Assembly (NCBI RefSeq): GCF_004369205.1
Contig: NZ_QFGA01000002.1
Location: 682,001-746,000, forward strand
Source: Pelotomaculum schinkii
GTDB taxonomy: Bacteria; Bacillota; Desulfotomaculia; Desulfotomaculales; Pelotomaculaceae
Direction: 5' to 3'
Length of the DNA: 64,000 bases
The notes under the pieces are model-generated. The model was not told where the DNA came from. It was given only the letters and a program-made list of their open reading frames with translations, and searched no databases. A program made the position numbers and the translations under genes. Positions 9,090-18,560 of the stretch are shown piece after piece; the stretch's first letter is position 1; every line of letters begins with the position of its first letter.

Positions 9090-9209
9090 ATGGATTCTTC
9101 ATTCGTTCAGCGCAGGCAAACATTTTTTGCCAATTTCTTAGCTTTTTTTTCTTTTATCCTATCAGTAATTAAGTTTTTCTTCCGTTTACTCAACCGGTTG
9201 GTTGGTTAA
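9090..9209 (+). CDS. Small hypothetical protein, 39 aa, one hydrophobic segment
   Basis: ATG 9090 has AAGGGGG upstream. The product has an N-terminal polar stretch (MDSSFVQRRQ) and a Phe-rich hydrophobic helix (FLAFFSFILSVIKFFF), ending with basic residues. It could be a small membrane peptide. A textbook terminator follows directly, which supports a real transcript. Not recognised as a known family. Confidence 0.5.
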   Translation: MDSSFVQRRQTFFANFLAFFSFILSVIKFFFRLLNRLVG

Positions 9210-9216
9210 AAATTCA

Positions 9217-9239
9217 AGCCGGAACAACCCGGCTTTTTT
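9217..9239 (+). terminator. Intrinsic terminator after the 39-aa gene
   Basis: Stem AGCCGG/CCGGCT (9217-9222 and 9229-9234) followed by six T. Confidence 0.8.
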
Positions 9240-9266
9240 GTTGGAATAATATTTTGGAAAGGGCCG

Positions 9267-9797
9267 TCAGAAGATTTTCTTCCAGGGTTCCCCTTGTTCC
9301 CGGTCAAGCCGCCGCGATTCCCACTCCACATCATCCCTGATCAACGGTTCCTGCAAAAGTTCCTCCCAGGCCAACCGGGCCCGGACCAGAAAACGTCGTT
9401 CAAGAAGACCCAGGTCGCCTGCCTTAACCAGCGGGCAAAGCAGGGAGGCCGCCTGGTCAAGCCTCATCTCAAGATTTCCGTCAGGAGTCAGGTAAGGTAC
9501 GACGGGAAAAGTCCGGCAGGCAAAAGGCCTTTTATCTCTGGGACATGCGCCGTTACAACTGACAAAGCTAACGCTGCCGGTCCAACTCGGGCAAAACTCG
9601 TATTCCTCCGTAGAGTGCTCCTGCCAGCATAACCATTCCTCGTTTTTGTTGAACATTACCTCCTCACCCGGCAGCAAGTACATCCCCACCCCCTGCTCCC
9701 ACTCCGAACAGCAGGCCGCGCCACAGATTTTGCCGCAATCCGCCGCGAGGGGCGTTACATCCTCCAAAAGCCTGTAAATTCTTTTCCAGTTAATCAT
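9267..9797 (-). CDS. YkgJ-type cysteine-cluster protein
   Basis: About 176 residues. The cysteine pattern is CGKICGAACC near the start and CNGACPRDKRPFACR in the middle, as in the YkgJ/FliB-type family thought to bind Zn or an Fe-S cluster. Biochemical role not established for this branch. I chose ATG 9797 because GGGAG lies eight bases upstream; a start at 9824 would add nine residues without a ribosome site. The HtrA-type protease gene ends just upstream on the same strand. Confidence 0.7.
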   Translation of the reverse strand: MINWKRIYRLLEDVTPLAADCGKICGAACCSEWEQGVGMYLLPGEEVMFNKNEEWLCWQEHSTEEYEFCPSWTGSVSFVSCNGACPRDKRPFACRTFPVVPYLTPDGNLEMRLDQAASLLCPLVKAGDLGLLERRFLVRARLAWEELLQEPLIRDDVEWESRRLDREQGEPWKKIF

Positions 9798-9827
9798 CCA
9801 TGTACTCCCAAAGCTATTACACATATT

Positions 9828-10973
9828 TTAATTGATATTCCTGGGTTTCTCTGCGATGGTTATGCTCACGCTACGAAGCTCCTTTTTGCGAACCACGAGG
9901 GCATTGACACTGGCGTTGACCTGACAGGCTTTAATCGCAGCGACCAGATCGTCTGCGTTGCCGATCTTGTTCGCGTTGAATTCCATAATCACGTCACCCT
10001 GTCTCAAACCTGCTTTATCAGCCGGGCTGCCGCTGATAACTCCTACCACCAGCGCTCCTTCAGCCTTATCCAGCCCCAGGGAACGGATGGCGTCCTCGTC
10101 CACGGAACGGACCTGCACACCTATCCAGGGCCGTACGGCAATAACGTTATTTTTGAGGTCCTCCAGCACCCGCGCAACGGTACTGGTAGGAATAGCAAAA
10201 CCGATCCCCTGGGCCTCGGCGTTGATGGCCGTATTAATCCCCACCACTTCACCCCGCAGGTTTAAGAGAGGCCCTCCACTGTTGCCGGGATTGATGGAGG
10301 CGTCGGTCTGGAGCAGGTTTTCGTACTGGCGGTCGTTCACCGCAATCGGTCGTCCCTTGGCGCTGATTACACCGGTCGTGACCGTGTGATCCAAGCCGTA
10401 AGGATTGCCAATGGCAATGACCCAGTTGCCGACCCTGATCTGGTCTGAGTTGCCCATGGGCAGGAAAGGCAAGTCTTTACCCGCATCCAGTTTTAGAAGG
10501 GCGAGGTCCAAATCGTAGTCCGCGCCCACCACCCTGGCCGGCAGATCCTGATCAAAACCGGTCACAGTGACGGTAATCTCATCAGCTCCGTCAACAACAT
10601 GCTCATTGGTTAAAACATAGCCGTCAGCCGATATAATAAACCCCGAGCCAAGGCCCTCTTGCTCCCGTTGCCTTTGGGGAAGCCCGAAAAATTGGCGAAA
10701 AAACGGGTCATCCACAAAGGGATTGCCGGAAGCTCCGGTATTTATCCGGGTCGATATCTTCACCACAGCAGGGCTGGTTTGAGACACTACATCAGCGATG
10801 GCGTCAGGCCCCACCCCCGGCAACTGTTCAGCAGTAGCAAGACCGCCTCCCTCATCCCCCTGTTTTGCGGGATATAAATCCTTGACAAGCTGGCAACCTC
10901 CGGCGAACATCACTCCAGCGATTAAAGCTGCCACCGCAACAATAACAAGAGTACGTCTCCAGTTTGTATACAA
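9828..10973 (-). CDS. HtrA/DegP-type serine protease with one PDZ domain
   Basis: Membrane-anchored, outward-facing quality-control protease of about 381 residues. The N-terminal hydrophobic segment (residues 9-26) ends in FAGGC with Cys27, which could be an anchor or an atypical lipobox. Catalytic triad: His125 in TNEHVVDG, Asp156 in DLDLALL, Ser232 in GNSGGP. A PDZ domain follows from about residue 280 (RPWIGVQV, SPADKAGLRQGDVI). The start is TTG 10973 with AGGGGGGA upstream. Such genes often answer envelope stress, but no operator was recognised. It is divergent from the next gene. Confidence 0.92.
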   Translation of the reverse strand: MYTNWRRTLVIVAVAALIAGVMFAGGCQLVKDLYPAKQGDEGGGLATAEQLPGVGPDAIADVVSQTSPAVVKISTRINTGASGNPFVDDPFFRQFFGLPQRQREQEGLGSGFIISADGYVLTNEHVVDGADEITVTVTGFDQDLPARVVGADYDLDLALLKLDAGKDLPFLPMGNSDQIRVGNWVIAIGNPYGLDHTVTTGVISAKGRPIAVNDRQYENLLQTDASINPGNSGGPLLNLRGEVVGINTAINAEAQGIGFAIPTSTVARVLEDLKNNVIAVRPWIGVQVRSVDEDAIRSLGLDKAEGALVVGVISGSPADKAGLRQGDVIMEFNANKIGNADDLVAAIKACQVNASVNALVVRKKELRSVSITIAEKPRNIN

Positions 10974-11145
10974 ACTCTTTCCCCCCTGCGTAGTATTCCT
11001 TAATTATCATAGCACAAGTTTTTTTTTGAACAATAAAGAAATTCTCAAAATAAGACCACCCCAGGCAATATTGTTTTGTACCAATGTCACAAAAAAGCGC
11101 TGAGCCGGGTTATATACTACAGGTAAAAAAAGGTGGGATTATTCG

Positions 11146-11817
11146 ATGACTTTTTGGTCAAAAAAGGTAGTCCTGTGGTTGTTGCTTATCGCTGCAGGAT
11201 TAACTGCCGGACTGCTTGCCGTCGACCGTTTTGTCCAGAAAAGGGGAGCGGCATATATCGTCGCTCAGGGCAGTTGCCCCAACCTGCAGGCGGCTGTCGT
11301 TTTGGGCGCTTACGCTTCGCCGGACGGCTGGCTCTGCCCTATGCTCGCGGACAGGGTAACAACCGCGGTGGAGCTATATAAGGACAAGCGTGTGCAAAAA
11401 ATCATCATGTCCGGCGACCACGGCCGTACAGACTACGACGAGGTTAACCAGATGCGCAGGTACGCGGAAAAATTGGGCGTACCGCCTGAGGATATCTTCA
11501 TGGACCACGCCGGCTTCTCCACCTTTGACAGCTTGTACCGGGCCAGGCAGGTATTTTTGGTGGATTCCGCGGTGGTGGTAACCCAGTCCTACCACCTGCC
11601 GAGGGCAGTATACGCCGCCAGGGCTCTAGGTATTGAGGCGGCCGGCGTGTCCGCCGACAGGCAATTGTACGCCGGCGCCTGGTTCTACAGCCTGCGAGAA
11701 ATACCTGCCCGCCTTAAAATTTTTGCCCAAATCCACCTGCTCCATGCCAAACCACGCTTTCTGGGAGAAGTAATTCCCGTCAGCGGGGACGGACGGCAAA
11801 CAATGGATGGGCTTTAA
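11146..11817 (+). CDS. SanA/YdcF-like (DUF218) membrane protein
   Basis: About 223 residues. One N-terminal membrane helix (VVLWLLLIAAGLTAGLLAV) precedes a DUF218-type domain with VVLGAYAS, IIMSGDHG, DHAGFSTFDSLYRA and VVTQSYHLPRA. This pattern matches SanA/ElyC-type proteins linked to envelope barrier function or sugar-lipid metabolism; exact reaction unknown. AAGGTGGGA precedes ATG 11146. It is divergent from the HtrA gene. Confidence 0.82.
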   Translation: MTFWSKKVVLWLLLIAAGLTAGLLAVDRFVQKRGAAYIVAQGSCPNLQAAVVLGAYASPDGWLCPMLADRVTTAVELYKDKRVQKIIMSGDHGRTDYDEVNQMRRYAEKLGVPPEDIFMDHAGFSTFDSLYRARQVFLVDSAVVVTQSYHLPRAVYAARALGIEAAGVSADRQLYAGAWFYSLREIPARLKIFAQIHLLHAKPRFLGEVIPVSGDGRQTMDGL

Positions 11818-11996
11818 GCAATCCGGCCTGACCGCTTTTAGCATTTTGGATGTAGTCTTTTTGGGGGGAAGAAAAATAATACGCAACAACGGCTGCACTA
11901 AAGTTGAACATGTTTTTGGATCCAGTCCGGTCCTAACTTGCAGGATTTTGGAAGAGTATAAGGAAGTAATATTTAATCAAAGAAAGGGGTGCAGGT

Positions 11997-12407
11997 ATGT
12001 ATAAAAAAATACTTATCCCCGTGGACGGATCCGAAAAAGCGTCTTTGGCTGCCCGTCAGGCAGCCGAACTGGCTTCCATACTTGGCTCCGAGGTTACGCT
12101 TTTTCACGTGGTGCCGATCCTGCCGGTGGATCGTTTTCGCAGTATAGTGATTGAGGAGTCAAGGCTCCAGGGTAAAGAACTGCTGGAGCAAGCAAGAAAG
12201 GAATTAGACCAATTCAATATCACAATTGACACTGACATGGTTCCCGGCCATCCGGCAGATGCAATTTGCCTGAAAGCAAGAGTTGACAAATATGACCTGA
12301 TTATCATGGGCAGCAGAGGTCTCAGCGGCGTTAAAGGTTATCTGATGGGGAGCGTTAGCAGCGCCGTTACCCGTTATGCCCCTTGCTCGGTTCTTATAGT
12401 ACGTTGA
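11997..12407 (+). CDS. Universal stress protein, UspA family
   Basis: 136 residues, one Usp domain. It starts KKILIPVDGSEKA and ends with the ATP-binding signature GSRGLSG followed after nine residues by GS, then APCSVLIVR. A nucleotide-binding cytosolic stress protein. AAAGGGGTG precedes ATG 11997. GC-rich inverted repeats including GGGGCGCGCCCC (12439-12450) follow and may end the transcript. Confidence 0.93.
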   Translation: MYKKILIPVDGSEKASLAARQAAELASILGSEVTLFHVVPILPVDRFRSIVIEESRLQGKELLEQARKELDQFNITIDTDMVPGHPADAICLKARVDKYDLIIMGSRGLSGVKGYLMGSVSSAVTRYAPCSVLIVR

Positions 12408-12556
12408 TAAAAAAACGCAGCCGCAATAAAATGTCTGCGGGGCGCGCCCCGTCTCAAGCTCCCCTCCATATTATGATATATAGTGTTCCTATGTTAATAG
12501 ATATATAATAGAATGACCAACGGAATCAGTCCCCGCGAGAAAGGAGGTCTTAAACG

Positions 12557-12931
12557 GTGATCAGTGTTGAGCTGGCTAAAGAACTGGCAAAGTATTTACC
12601 CTGGGAGCCAAAGGTTGGCGACCTTACCATAGTCTACGGTGATGGTGGAGAAGAGATCATTGAACCGATTATACCCAAGCATGAAAAGGAGAACAAAATC
12701 GTCCTGTCCCTGCGCAACGTTGGCCACCTGATCTGGCTTCCCAGGCTTACCATGCTGCTCTACGAGCTAAAAAAACGAGCCGGTAAAGGCTTTTCTCTCT
12801 CTTACGACAAGGATACCGACAAGTGGCGCTATCAAGACGATTGTTTCGAAAGCTGCCACGACAACCCGGAAGATGCGGCAGCCACAGCCCTGCTCAGGCT
12901 GCTGCAGAAAGAAGAACACAAAAAAGCATGA
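12557..12931 (+). CDS. Conserved-looking hypothetical protein, 124 aa
   Basis: GTG start nine bases after AAGGAGG. The product is acidic and soluble, with LTIVYGDGGEEIIEPI near residue 22 and a C-terminal helix. It has the residues CFESCHD near residue 98 but no complete metal motif. Not recognised. It stands alone between the usp gene and a convergent Lon-type protease, and shares a bidirectional terminator with it. Confidence 0.65.
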   Translation: MISVELAKELAKYLPWEPKVGDLTIVYGDGGEEIIEPIIPKHEKENKIVLSLRNVGHLIWLPRLTMLLYELKKRAGKGFSLSYDKDTDKWRYQDDCFESCHDNPEDAAATALLRLLQKEEHKKA

Positions 12932-13016
12932 ATTCTCACCCACATTTGAGCAACATTTTAGCGGCCGAAATGTTTTCGGCGCAGTTACTTGAAAAACTTT
13001 TCGGCTTGACGCTGTA

Positions 13017-13041
13017 AAGAGCCCCGAGGGGCTCTTTTTAT
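13017..13041. terminator. Bidirectional terminator between convergent genes
   Basis: Stem AAGAGCCCC/GGGGCTCTT (13017-13025 and 13028-13036) with T-rich flank on the plus side. A second hairpin, GCCGAAA/TTTTCGGC, lies at 12963-12980. Confidence 0.8.
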
Positions 13042-15473
13042 TTCACCTGACCCGCCGTTTTTTTGCGCCGGGTATTAGCCCCCGCCTTGCGCAGACCTTC
13101 GTTGTATGCGTGGATTTTTTGGTCGACCAGGCGGAACACGGTGCCGTCCGGGTAGTTGCCGTATTCCCCCGGCTGACCCGCCGGCACGCCGCTTAGAAGC
13201 TCAATCCCCTCTTCGATGTTTCTGACTGCGTAAATATGAAACAGGTCATTTTTTACAGCCTCTACCACATCCTCTTTGAGCATCAGGTTGCTCAGGTTTT
13301 GCACCGGGATAACCACGCCCTGGTCGCCGGACAGGCCCTTGGCCCGGCACAGGTCAAAAAAGCCTTCAATCTTTTCAGTAGCGCCGCCGATCGGTTGAAT
13401 TTCACCGAATTGGTTGACCGAACCGGTTACAGCCAGACCCTGCTTCAAAGGAAGGCCCGCCAGACTGGACAAAATAGCATATAGTTCCGCGCTGGAAGCG
13501 CTGTCCCCCTCCACCCCGTCGTACAACTGCTCAAAGGTAATTTGGGCCGTAACCCCCAGCGGCTTGCCCTGGGCAAACTTGCCGCCCAGGTAACCTCCAA
13601 GGGTTAGCACTCCCTTGTTGTGGATGTTACCGCTCAAGTTCGTTTCCCGCTCAATATTTATCACACCGCCGCGCCCCATATAGGTCCTGGCCGTAATGCG
13701 GATTGGCCGCCCAAAAGTGTAATCACCAGAGCTGCTTATAGAAAGGCCGTTGACCTGACCCACTACAGCGCCGTCGGTATTAATCATTATAGTTTCCTGC
13801 AGTACCATCTCCTGCAGCTTTTCTTCGATCCTGTTGGAGCGATAAATCTTTTCCTTGATAGCCTTGTTGACGTGTGAGCTTTCCACATACCTGGAATTTT
13901 CCACCTTTGCCCAGGCCGCGGCCTCACTGACTATTTCAACCACCTCATTAAAGCGAGTGGAGAGCTTGTCCTGGGCTCCAGCCAGACGCGAGCAGTGTTC
14001 AATCAGCCTGGCCAACCCCTCCCTGCTGAAGTGTTTCAGGTTTTCCCGCCGGCAGACCGAACTAATAAAAGAAGCATAATGGCGAAGATTTTCCGGACTA
14101 CGGAGCATTTCCGTATCGAAGTCAACCTTTACCTTGAACAGCTTTTGAAAATCTTCGTCCAAGCTGTAAAGCAGGTGATACAATACCGGATTGCCGATCA
14201 TGATTACTTTAACGTTCAGGGGAATAGGCTCCGGCCTGAGGGTAGCCGTAGGTACCAGACGGTACTGCTCTCCAATGTTTTCGACCATGGCTTGGCGGTA
14301 TTTCAGCGCTTTTTTTAGTGTATCCCAAATGAAGGGGTCAGCCAAAACGTCTTTTGCCTGCAAGATCAGGTACCCGCCATTGGCACGGTGAATGGCGCCC
14401 GGCTTGACCATCATAAAGTCCGTATTCATGGACAGTACCTGGCTCCGGTATTCAATTTTCCCGAAAAGGTTGTAATAGCTGGAACTGGGCTCAATAACGA
14501 CCGGAGCTCCTCCGTTCAGCCCGTTATTCACGAACAGGTTTACTTTGTAACGGTTAAAAGGGTCCACTTCCTCCTGGGAGAGCTGTAATAGCTGCTGGGC
14601 AGGATGAGATTCGGAGCTTTTGAACAAATCCAGTTTACCAGTTAAGTCTTTCAGGACTATTTCAAGGTAATTGAGAACAGCAGGGAATTCTTTGTACTTT
14701 TCCTGTAGTTTGCCGAGCAGTGGCCCGGCTGCAAATAGAGCGATCTGCTTCTCCAGTTCGTCAATTTGTTCCTTTGCCTGTTTTTCCAGCATCCGACCGG
14801 TATGGAAGGCGCCTTCCAGCTTTTTCCTCAGTTTACGGCCTTTCTCTTCCATGTCCCACCTCTGCTGGGGAGGCAGTTTCTCATAATCCTCCTGGGACAG
14901 CGGCTCTCCGTCCTTGAGGGGTATAAACACCACCCCTTTGGATGTTTGCTTGACGTTAAAGCCGGCTTCTCCGGCCTCCTCTTCAAGCTGTTGAAAATAG
15001 CCGGCCATTTTCTGGCTCACCGATTGTACGATGGCGTCCTTTTGTTGTTCATAGTCCCCGCCTTCAAAGGCCTTTGGTAAGGCTACGCGCAGGTCGGACA
15101 CAAACTCTTCCATGCTCTTTTGGAAACCACGGCCCTCGCCTGCCGGCAGGGCAACAGCCAGGGGACGGTCCGGCTCGGCGAAGTTGTAAATATAACACCA
15201 GTCACTGGGCTGGGACCGTTTTGACGCCGTCTGAGCAACAACCGCTTGAACGTAAGTGCTCTTGCCGGTGCCGGGCTGGCCCACCACAAAAATATTGTAA
15301 CAGGGGGCATCCATGGCCAAGCCGAACTGCATCGCGCGCACAGCCCGCTCCTGTCCGATAAAACCGTCAAGAGGCGGCACATCCTCAGTAGTCATGCAGA
15401 AATCAAGTTCCTCCGGCTTACAGGCCCTTCTCAGCCTTTCAACTGGAACCCTGTGCAATTCCAAATTATTCAT
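13038..15473 (-). CDS. Lon-family ATP-dependent protease, LonB-like
   Basis: 811 residues. Walker A GQPGTGKST at residues 65-73 starts an AAA module interrupted by a long coiled insertion (about residues 150-260, rich in Lys/Glu/Gln). The C-terminal Lon proteolytic domain has the Ser-Lys dyad: Ser658 in EGDSASSAE and Lys701 in GATEKIEG, spaced 43 residues as in Lon. There is no N-terminal LAN domain, so it fits the atypical Lon-like group (AAA_32 plus Lon_C) common in Clostridia. Cytosolic protein turnover is expected. ATG 15473 has GAGGGGGC upstream. It stands as a single gene. Confidence 0.9.
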   Translation of the reverse strand: MNNLELHRVPVERLRRACKPEELDFCMTTEDVPPLDGFIGQERAVRAMQFGLAMDAPCYNIFVVGQPGTGKSTYVQAVVAQTASKRSQPSDWCYIYNFAEPDRPLAVALPAGEGRGFQKSMEEFVSDLRVALPKAFEGGDYEQQKDAIVQSVSQKMAGYFQQLEEEAGEAGFNVKQTSKGVVFIPLKDGEPLSQEDYEKLPPQQRWDMEEKGRKLRKKLEGAFHTGRMLEKQAKEQIDELEKQIALFAAGPLLGKLQEKYKEFPAVLNYLEIVLKDLTGKLDLFKSSESHPAQQLLQLSQEEVDPFNRYKVNLFVNNGLNGGAPVVIEPSSSYYNLFGKIEYRSQVLSMNTDFMMVKPGAIHRANGGYLILQAKDVLADPFIWDTLKKALKYRQAMVENIGEQYRLVPTATLRPEPIPLNVKVIMIGNPVLYHLLYSLDEDFQKLFKVKVDFDTEMLRSPENLRHYASFISSVCRRENLKHFSREGLARLIEHCSRLAGAQDKLSTRFNEVVEIVSEAAAWAKVENSRYVESSHVNKAIKEKIYRSNRIEEKLQEMVLQETIMINTDGAVVGQVNGLSISSSGDYTFGRPIRITARTYMGRGGVINIERETNLSGNIHNKGVLTLGGYLGGKFAQGKPLGVTAQITFEQLYDGVEGDSASSAELYAILSSLAGLPLKQGLAVTGSVNQFGEIQPIGGATEKIEGFFDLCRAKGLSGDQGVVIPVQNLSNLMLKEDVVEAVKNDLFHIYAVRNIEEGIELLSGVPAGQPGEYGNYPDGTVFRLVDQKIHAYNEGLRKAGANTRRKKTAGQVK

Positions 15474-15681
15474 AACGGAGCCCCCTCAGTATCAGACTTT
15501 TTTCTAAGGCTAATGATATAAATACTACGTTATTTGAAGACCACCTTCTTTACCGCCTTTTTAACTTTTTTTATTGGCTTAGATACCCTGGTTCTCAAAA
15601 ATAATAAGCCCGCCATGAGGCGAACCCGCTTCAAAAGGATGACACTACCACGAAACGGTGCCAAAGGTAGATTTGCTGTCA

Positions 15682-15710
15682 TTGACATAGGCAGCGGCAA
15701 ATGCTAAAAT
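15682..15710 (+). promoter_or_regulatory. Promoter of tRNA-Leu
   Basis: TTGACA (15682-15687), 17-base spacer, TAAAAT (15705-15710), 27 bases before the tRNA. Confidence 0.8.
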
Positions 15711-15736
15711 ATCTATGCGCTATGTAAGAGCCATAT

Positions 15737-15825
15737 GCCCGAGTGGCGGAACTGGCAGACGCACAGGACTTAAAATCCTGCGGGGATTAAACCCCGTACC
15801 GGTTCGATTCCGGTCTCGGGCACCA
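15737..15825 (+). tRNA. tRNA-Leu (UAA anticodon)
   Basis: Acceptor stem GCCCGAG/CTCGGGC, anticodon stem CAGGA/TCCTG with loop CTTAAAA (anticodon TAA), a long class II variable arm (CGGGG/CCCCG) and T-loop GGTTCGATTCC. The CCA end is encoded. Its 3' end is the likely attachment site of the adjoining integrase island. Confidence 0.97.
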
Positions 15826-15831
15826 AATATC

Positions 15832-15866
15832 AAGGCTTCCAGGGTTTTGGAAGCCTTTTCCTTTTG
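15832..15866 (+). terminator. Terminator after tRNA-Leu
   Basis: Stem AAGGCTTCC/GGAAGCCTT (15832-15840 and 15849-15857), then TTCCTTTT. Confidence 0.8.
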
Positions 15867-15916
15867 CCTATTTTTTTATTTTCGGTAACATTTCAGTAAC
15901 ATTTGTTTTTTGGGAG

Positions 15917-17075
15917 TCACTTTTTAAAAAGAATATCATCTAATCTATCAGCGGCTTCCTTCTGTAAATTAGGTGCAATGTGGGAATACAGGTCCATAGT
16001 TATACTTATGTTGCTATGCCCTAGCCGTTCAGATACTACCTTTGGGTGTTCTCCTTGCTGCAGGAGGAAACTCGCGTGAGCATGCCGTAGTTGGTGAAAG
16101 GTTACTTTATAGCCTGCATTTTCGGTAGTCTCCTGAAACCTCTTTGTCACTGTGGCCGGAATAATAGGTCGCCCATCCTGCAAACAACAAACAATATCTT
16201 TGTCCTCGTGGCCCTCACCAAAAGCAAGCTTTTTCTTTTTCTGCTCTGTTTTATAGGCCTTTAGCGTTTTAACTACGTTTGGTGATATTGCAACCGACCG
16301 CTGGCTTGTTTTGTTCTTGGGCTCCTTAAAGAACACTCCTTCTTCTTTTGTAACGTAAAGGCCTCGCCTAATATGAATAATTCCTTTTTTAAGGTCAACG
16401 TCATTCCAGGTCAACCCCAGTATTTCAGCGCGCCGTGCTCCGGTTGTTACCGCCAGGAACACCGGCATATACATATAAATTCCTTTAAATAGGTCTATAA
16501 TTTTGTTGGCATCAGCTACCGGCAGGAATTTAATTTCATGCTTAACCTTCCGCGGGGGCTTTACCGCATCGGCAGGGTTACGGGGTATCATTTCCAATTC
16601 GAGGGCATGTTGTAGGGCTTCCCTTAACACTCTGTGGTGCTGGCTTACTGTCGTAGGGCTCAAACCAACGCCCAGGGCTTTCGTTTTGCCATCTTTCCGG
16701 CCACTCTCCAGGGCCTTATCGTAATAGTCCCTTATGTGCTTCGGCTTTAAGTCCTTTAATGGGATCATACCCAACTCCGGAATAAGGTGTTTTTCGATAA
16801 TCATTTTATGACCTTCATAGGTGGTGAGAGCAAGATTTTGCTTCCCGTAGGATTTTAACAGTTAGCCATTCCCGCAGCGTCATTTTAGCTGGTTCGCTAT
16901 AGGTTCCCTTATTAACATCGTTGATAGTTTCTGTTAACCAGTTGTCAGCTTCTTTTTTGCTCTTGAAGGTTTTCTTCTTAAGCTTTTCCTTGCCGGTCAC
17001 AGGATCCGGCACTCTCAGCATAGCACTATAGGTGTCACCGCGTTTACCTTCATTTTTAATAACTGTTCCTCGCAT
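15917..17075 (-). pseudogene. Tyrosine integrase, disrupted by a one-base frameshift
   Basis: Phage/ICE-type site-specific recombinase. The N-terminal arm-binding part (from ATG 17075, GGAGGG seven bases upstream) reads GTVIKNEGKRGDTYSA and ends after TLREWLTV. The core and catalytic part resumes in another frame with LTTYEGHKMIIEKHL. Removing one base from the four-T run at 16853-16856 (plus strand) joins the two into one protein of about 385 residues. Catalytic residues are visible: Arg in GARRAEILGL, HQLRHAHAS, GHSNI and Tyr in DLYSHI. It lies just after tRNA-Leu, the classic position. It could be a sequencing error, a pseudogene, or slippage-dependent. Confidence 0.85.
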
Positions 17076-17346
17076 AATAAACCCTCCTCGCATAAAAATA
17101 TGCGTACACACATGCCCCCGCTAAGGTAGCAGTAAAACCTTCACAACCTTTCAACCTTCACAAACCGTGCCGTTGCTGGATTTTTTACTGAAGGTTGCTT
17201 TCAATGAACCTTCACAGTGAAGGCTTACAACCGTCATTTTAATATTATTGGAGCGGGACATTGCCCGCCACGTTAAGGAAACATTTCCTTAACGTGAATA
17301 GCGTCTGCCCCTGCTTTTATTCACATCCAATAACCTGGCTAGAAAA

Positions 17347-17571
17347 CTATTTCTCGGCCTTTTCTTTTTTCTTGGCCTCAATCCACTGGAGAAAGTCCTG
17401 TTTGTCGACTCGCTTTGAGAACCCTATTTCAAAATTAGGTATACCACCGAAATCTGGTTTTAGTTGGAACAGTTCATACACTCTGCGACGCGAAATACCG
17501 AGATAGTCAGAAATATGTTGGGCTGTCAAGATATCGGGTAATGATTCAGCAGTATAGTTTTGTTTGGGCAT
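17347..17571 (-). CDS. Excisionase-like helix-turn-helix protein
   Basis: 74 residues with one MerR/Xis-type HTH (LTAQHISDYLGISRRRVYEL, about residues 15-34) and a basic C-terminus (EAKKKEKAEK). It lies directly upstream of the integrase on the same strand, as expected for a recombination directionality factor. An orphan helix-turn-helix regulator is the alternative. Confidence 0.75.
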   Translation of the reverse strand: MPKQNYTAESLPDILTAQHISDYLGISRRRVYELFQLKPDFGGIPNFEIGFSKRVDKQDFLQWIEAKKKEKAEK

Positions 17572-17621
17572 TTTAATCTAACCCCCCCCTCACTTTGATG
17601 GTAGCCTAAAGTTTGGAATTT

Positions 17622-17981
17622 TTACTCGACCCCTATAGCCTGACTTAATAGATTTTTGCTCTCATCAACATAATTACTTACAATGTCAATAAATTTAAAA
17701 ATGTAATCATATTCCCAATACCATTTTTGAGCTTGGGCCTTGCGCATAGCATTACTTGGGGTCCTGGCACTAGATATTAAACTGGGATCTGGTTTTTCAT
17801 GAAACCCATATTCCTGCAACCAATGGTTTAATAACGTGTCTGCCTTTTCAAGTTTCAAAAGAGCGTTCTCAATAGCAACGGTTTGCTCAAAGAGTTCTTC
17901 TTTTGATTTCTTAATATCATTTTGAGAATCTTCTGCTCCGAATGCTACGGTTACCCTGTTGTTTAAATTTTTAATAGCCAT
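17622..17981 (-). CDS. Hypothetical protein, about 119 aa
   Basis: ATG 17981 follows AGGAGGG with suitable spacing; a longer frame to 18026 lacks a ribosome site. The product is helical and soluble, with a Lys/Glu-rich first half (KKSKEELFEQTVAIENAL) and a Tyr/Trp-rich middle (QKWYWEYDYIFKF). No family recognised. It is part of the integrase-side gene group of the island. Confidence 0.6.
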   Translation of the reverse strand: MAIKNLNNRVTVAFGAEDSQNDIKKSKEELFEQTVAIENALLKLEKADTLLNHWLQEYGFHEKPDPSLISSARTPSNAMRKAQAQKWYWEYDYIFKFIDIVSNYVDESKNLLSQAIGVE

Positions 17982-18255
17982 AGTGAACCCTCCTGTCAAA
18001 TAATTGGAAACATTGTATTTTGACATTTTCCCGCAGGAGGTTTTATAATATGAACAACTCCTTTGGGGGTGGACACAGGAAGGACTTGCTTTGGCGGGCT
18101 GGCCTTCCTGTTTTTATTTTTATAAACTATCATCCCCCTCGTTATGCATACCATAAACTGCAATATGCCTACTAGTTACTTCACATTGTAGCCCCTGAGC
18201 TATAAATTGTCAACTACATTTTGCAGTTATGTGTCGTCATAATGTAGAAATTAAT

Positions 18256-18283
18256 TTGCATAATGCATAGTATTTGCTATAAT
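18256..18283 (+). promoter_or_regulatory. Promoter of the XRE-HicB-HicA operon
   Basis: TTGCAT (18256-18261), 16-base spacer, TATAAT (18278-18283). The palindromic ATGCATA within the spacer could be an autoregulatory site. Confidence 0.65.
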
Positions 18284-18305
18284 TACATTGAGGTGAATGC
18301 TAGTT

Positions 18306-18560
18306 ATGGAAATAAAATGTAATTTGAGTACTATTATGGGTTCAAGACGCTTAAAAATCGTGGACCTTCACAATCTAACGGGTATAGCCAGGGATACAAT
18401 AAGCTCCCTATATAATGAAAAGGCAAAAGGAATAACGTTTGAGGTAATGGCCAAACTTTGTGCTGCCCTTGACTGCCAGCCAGGAGACTTGTTTGAATAT
18501 ATTAAGGAGGAGGCTGCCACCGATGCCACGCAAGTTCAAAGTTATCCTTACCTGGGATAA
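18306..18560 (+). CDS. XRE-family helix-turn-helix regulator
   Basis: 84 residues, Cro/C1-type HTH (RRLKIVDLHNLTGIARDTI then LYNEKAKGITFEVMAKLCAAL), ending DLFEYIKEE, typical of small XRE regulators. The ATG at 18306 has AGGTGA nine bases upstream; the ATG at 18297 is too close to it. It overlaps the hicB start by 38 bases, so the three genes form one transcript and this protein may repress it. Confidence 0.82.
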   Translation: MEIKCNLSTIMGSRRLKIVDLHNLTGIARDTISSLYNEKAKGITFEVMAKLCAALDCQPGDLFEYIKEEAATDATQVQSYPYLG

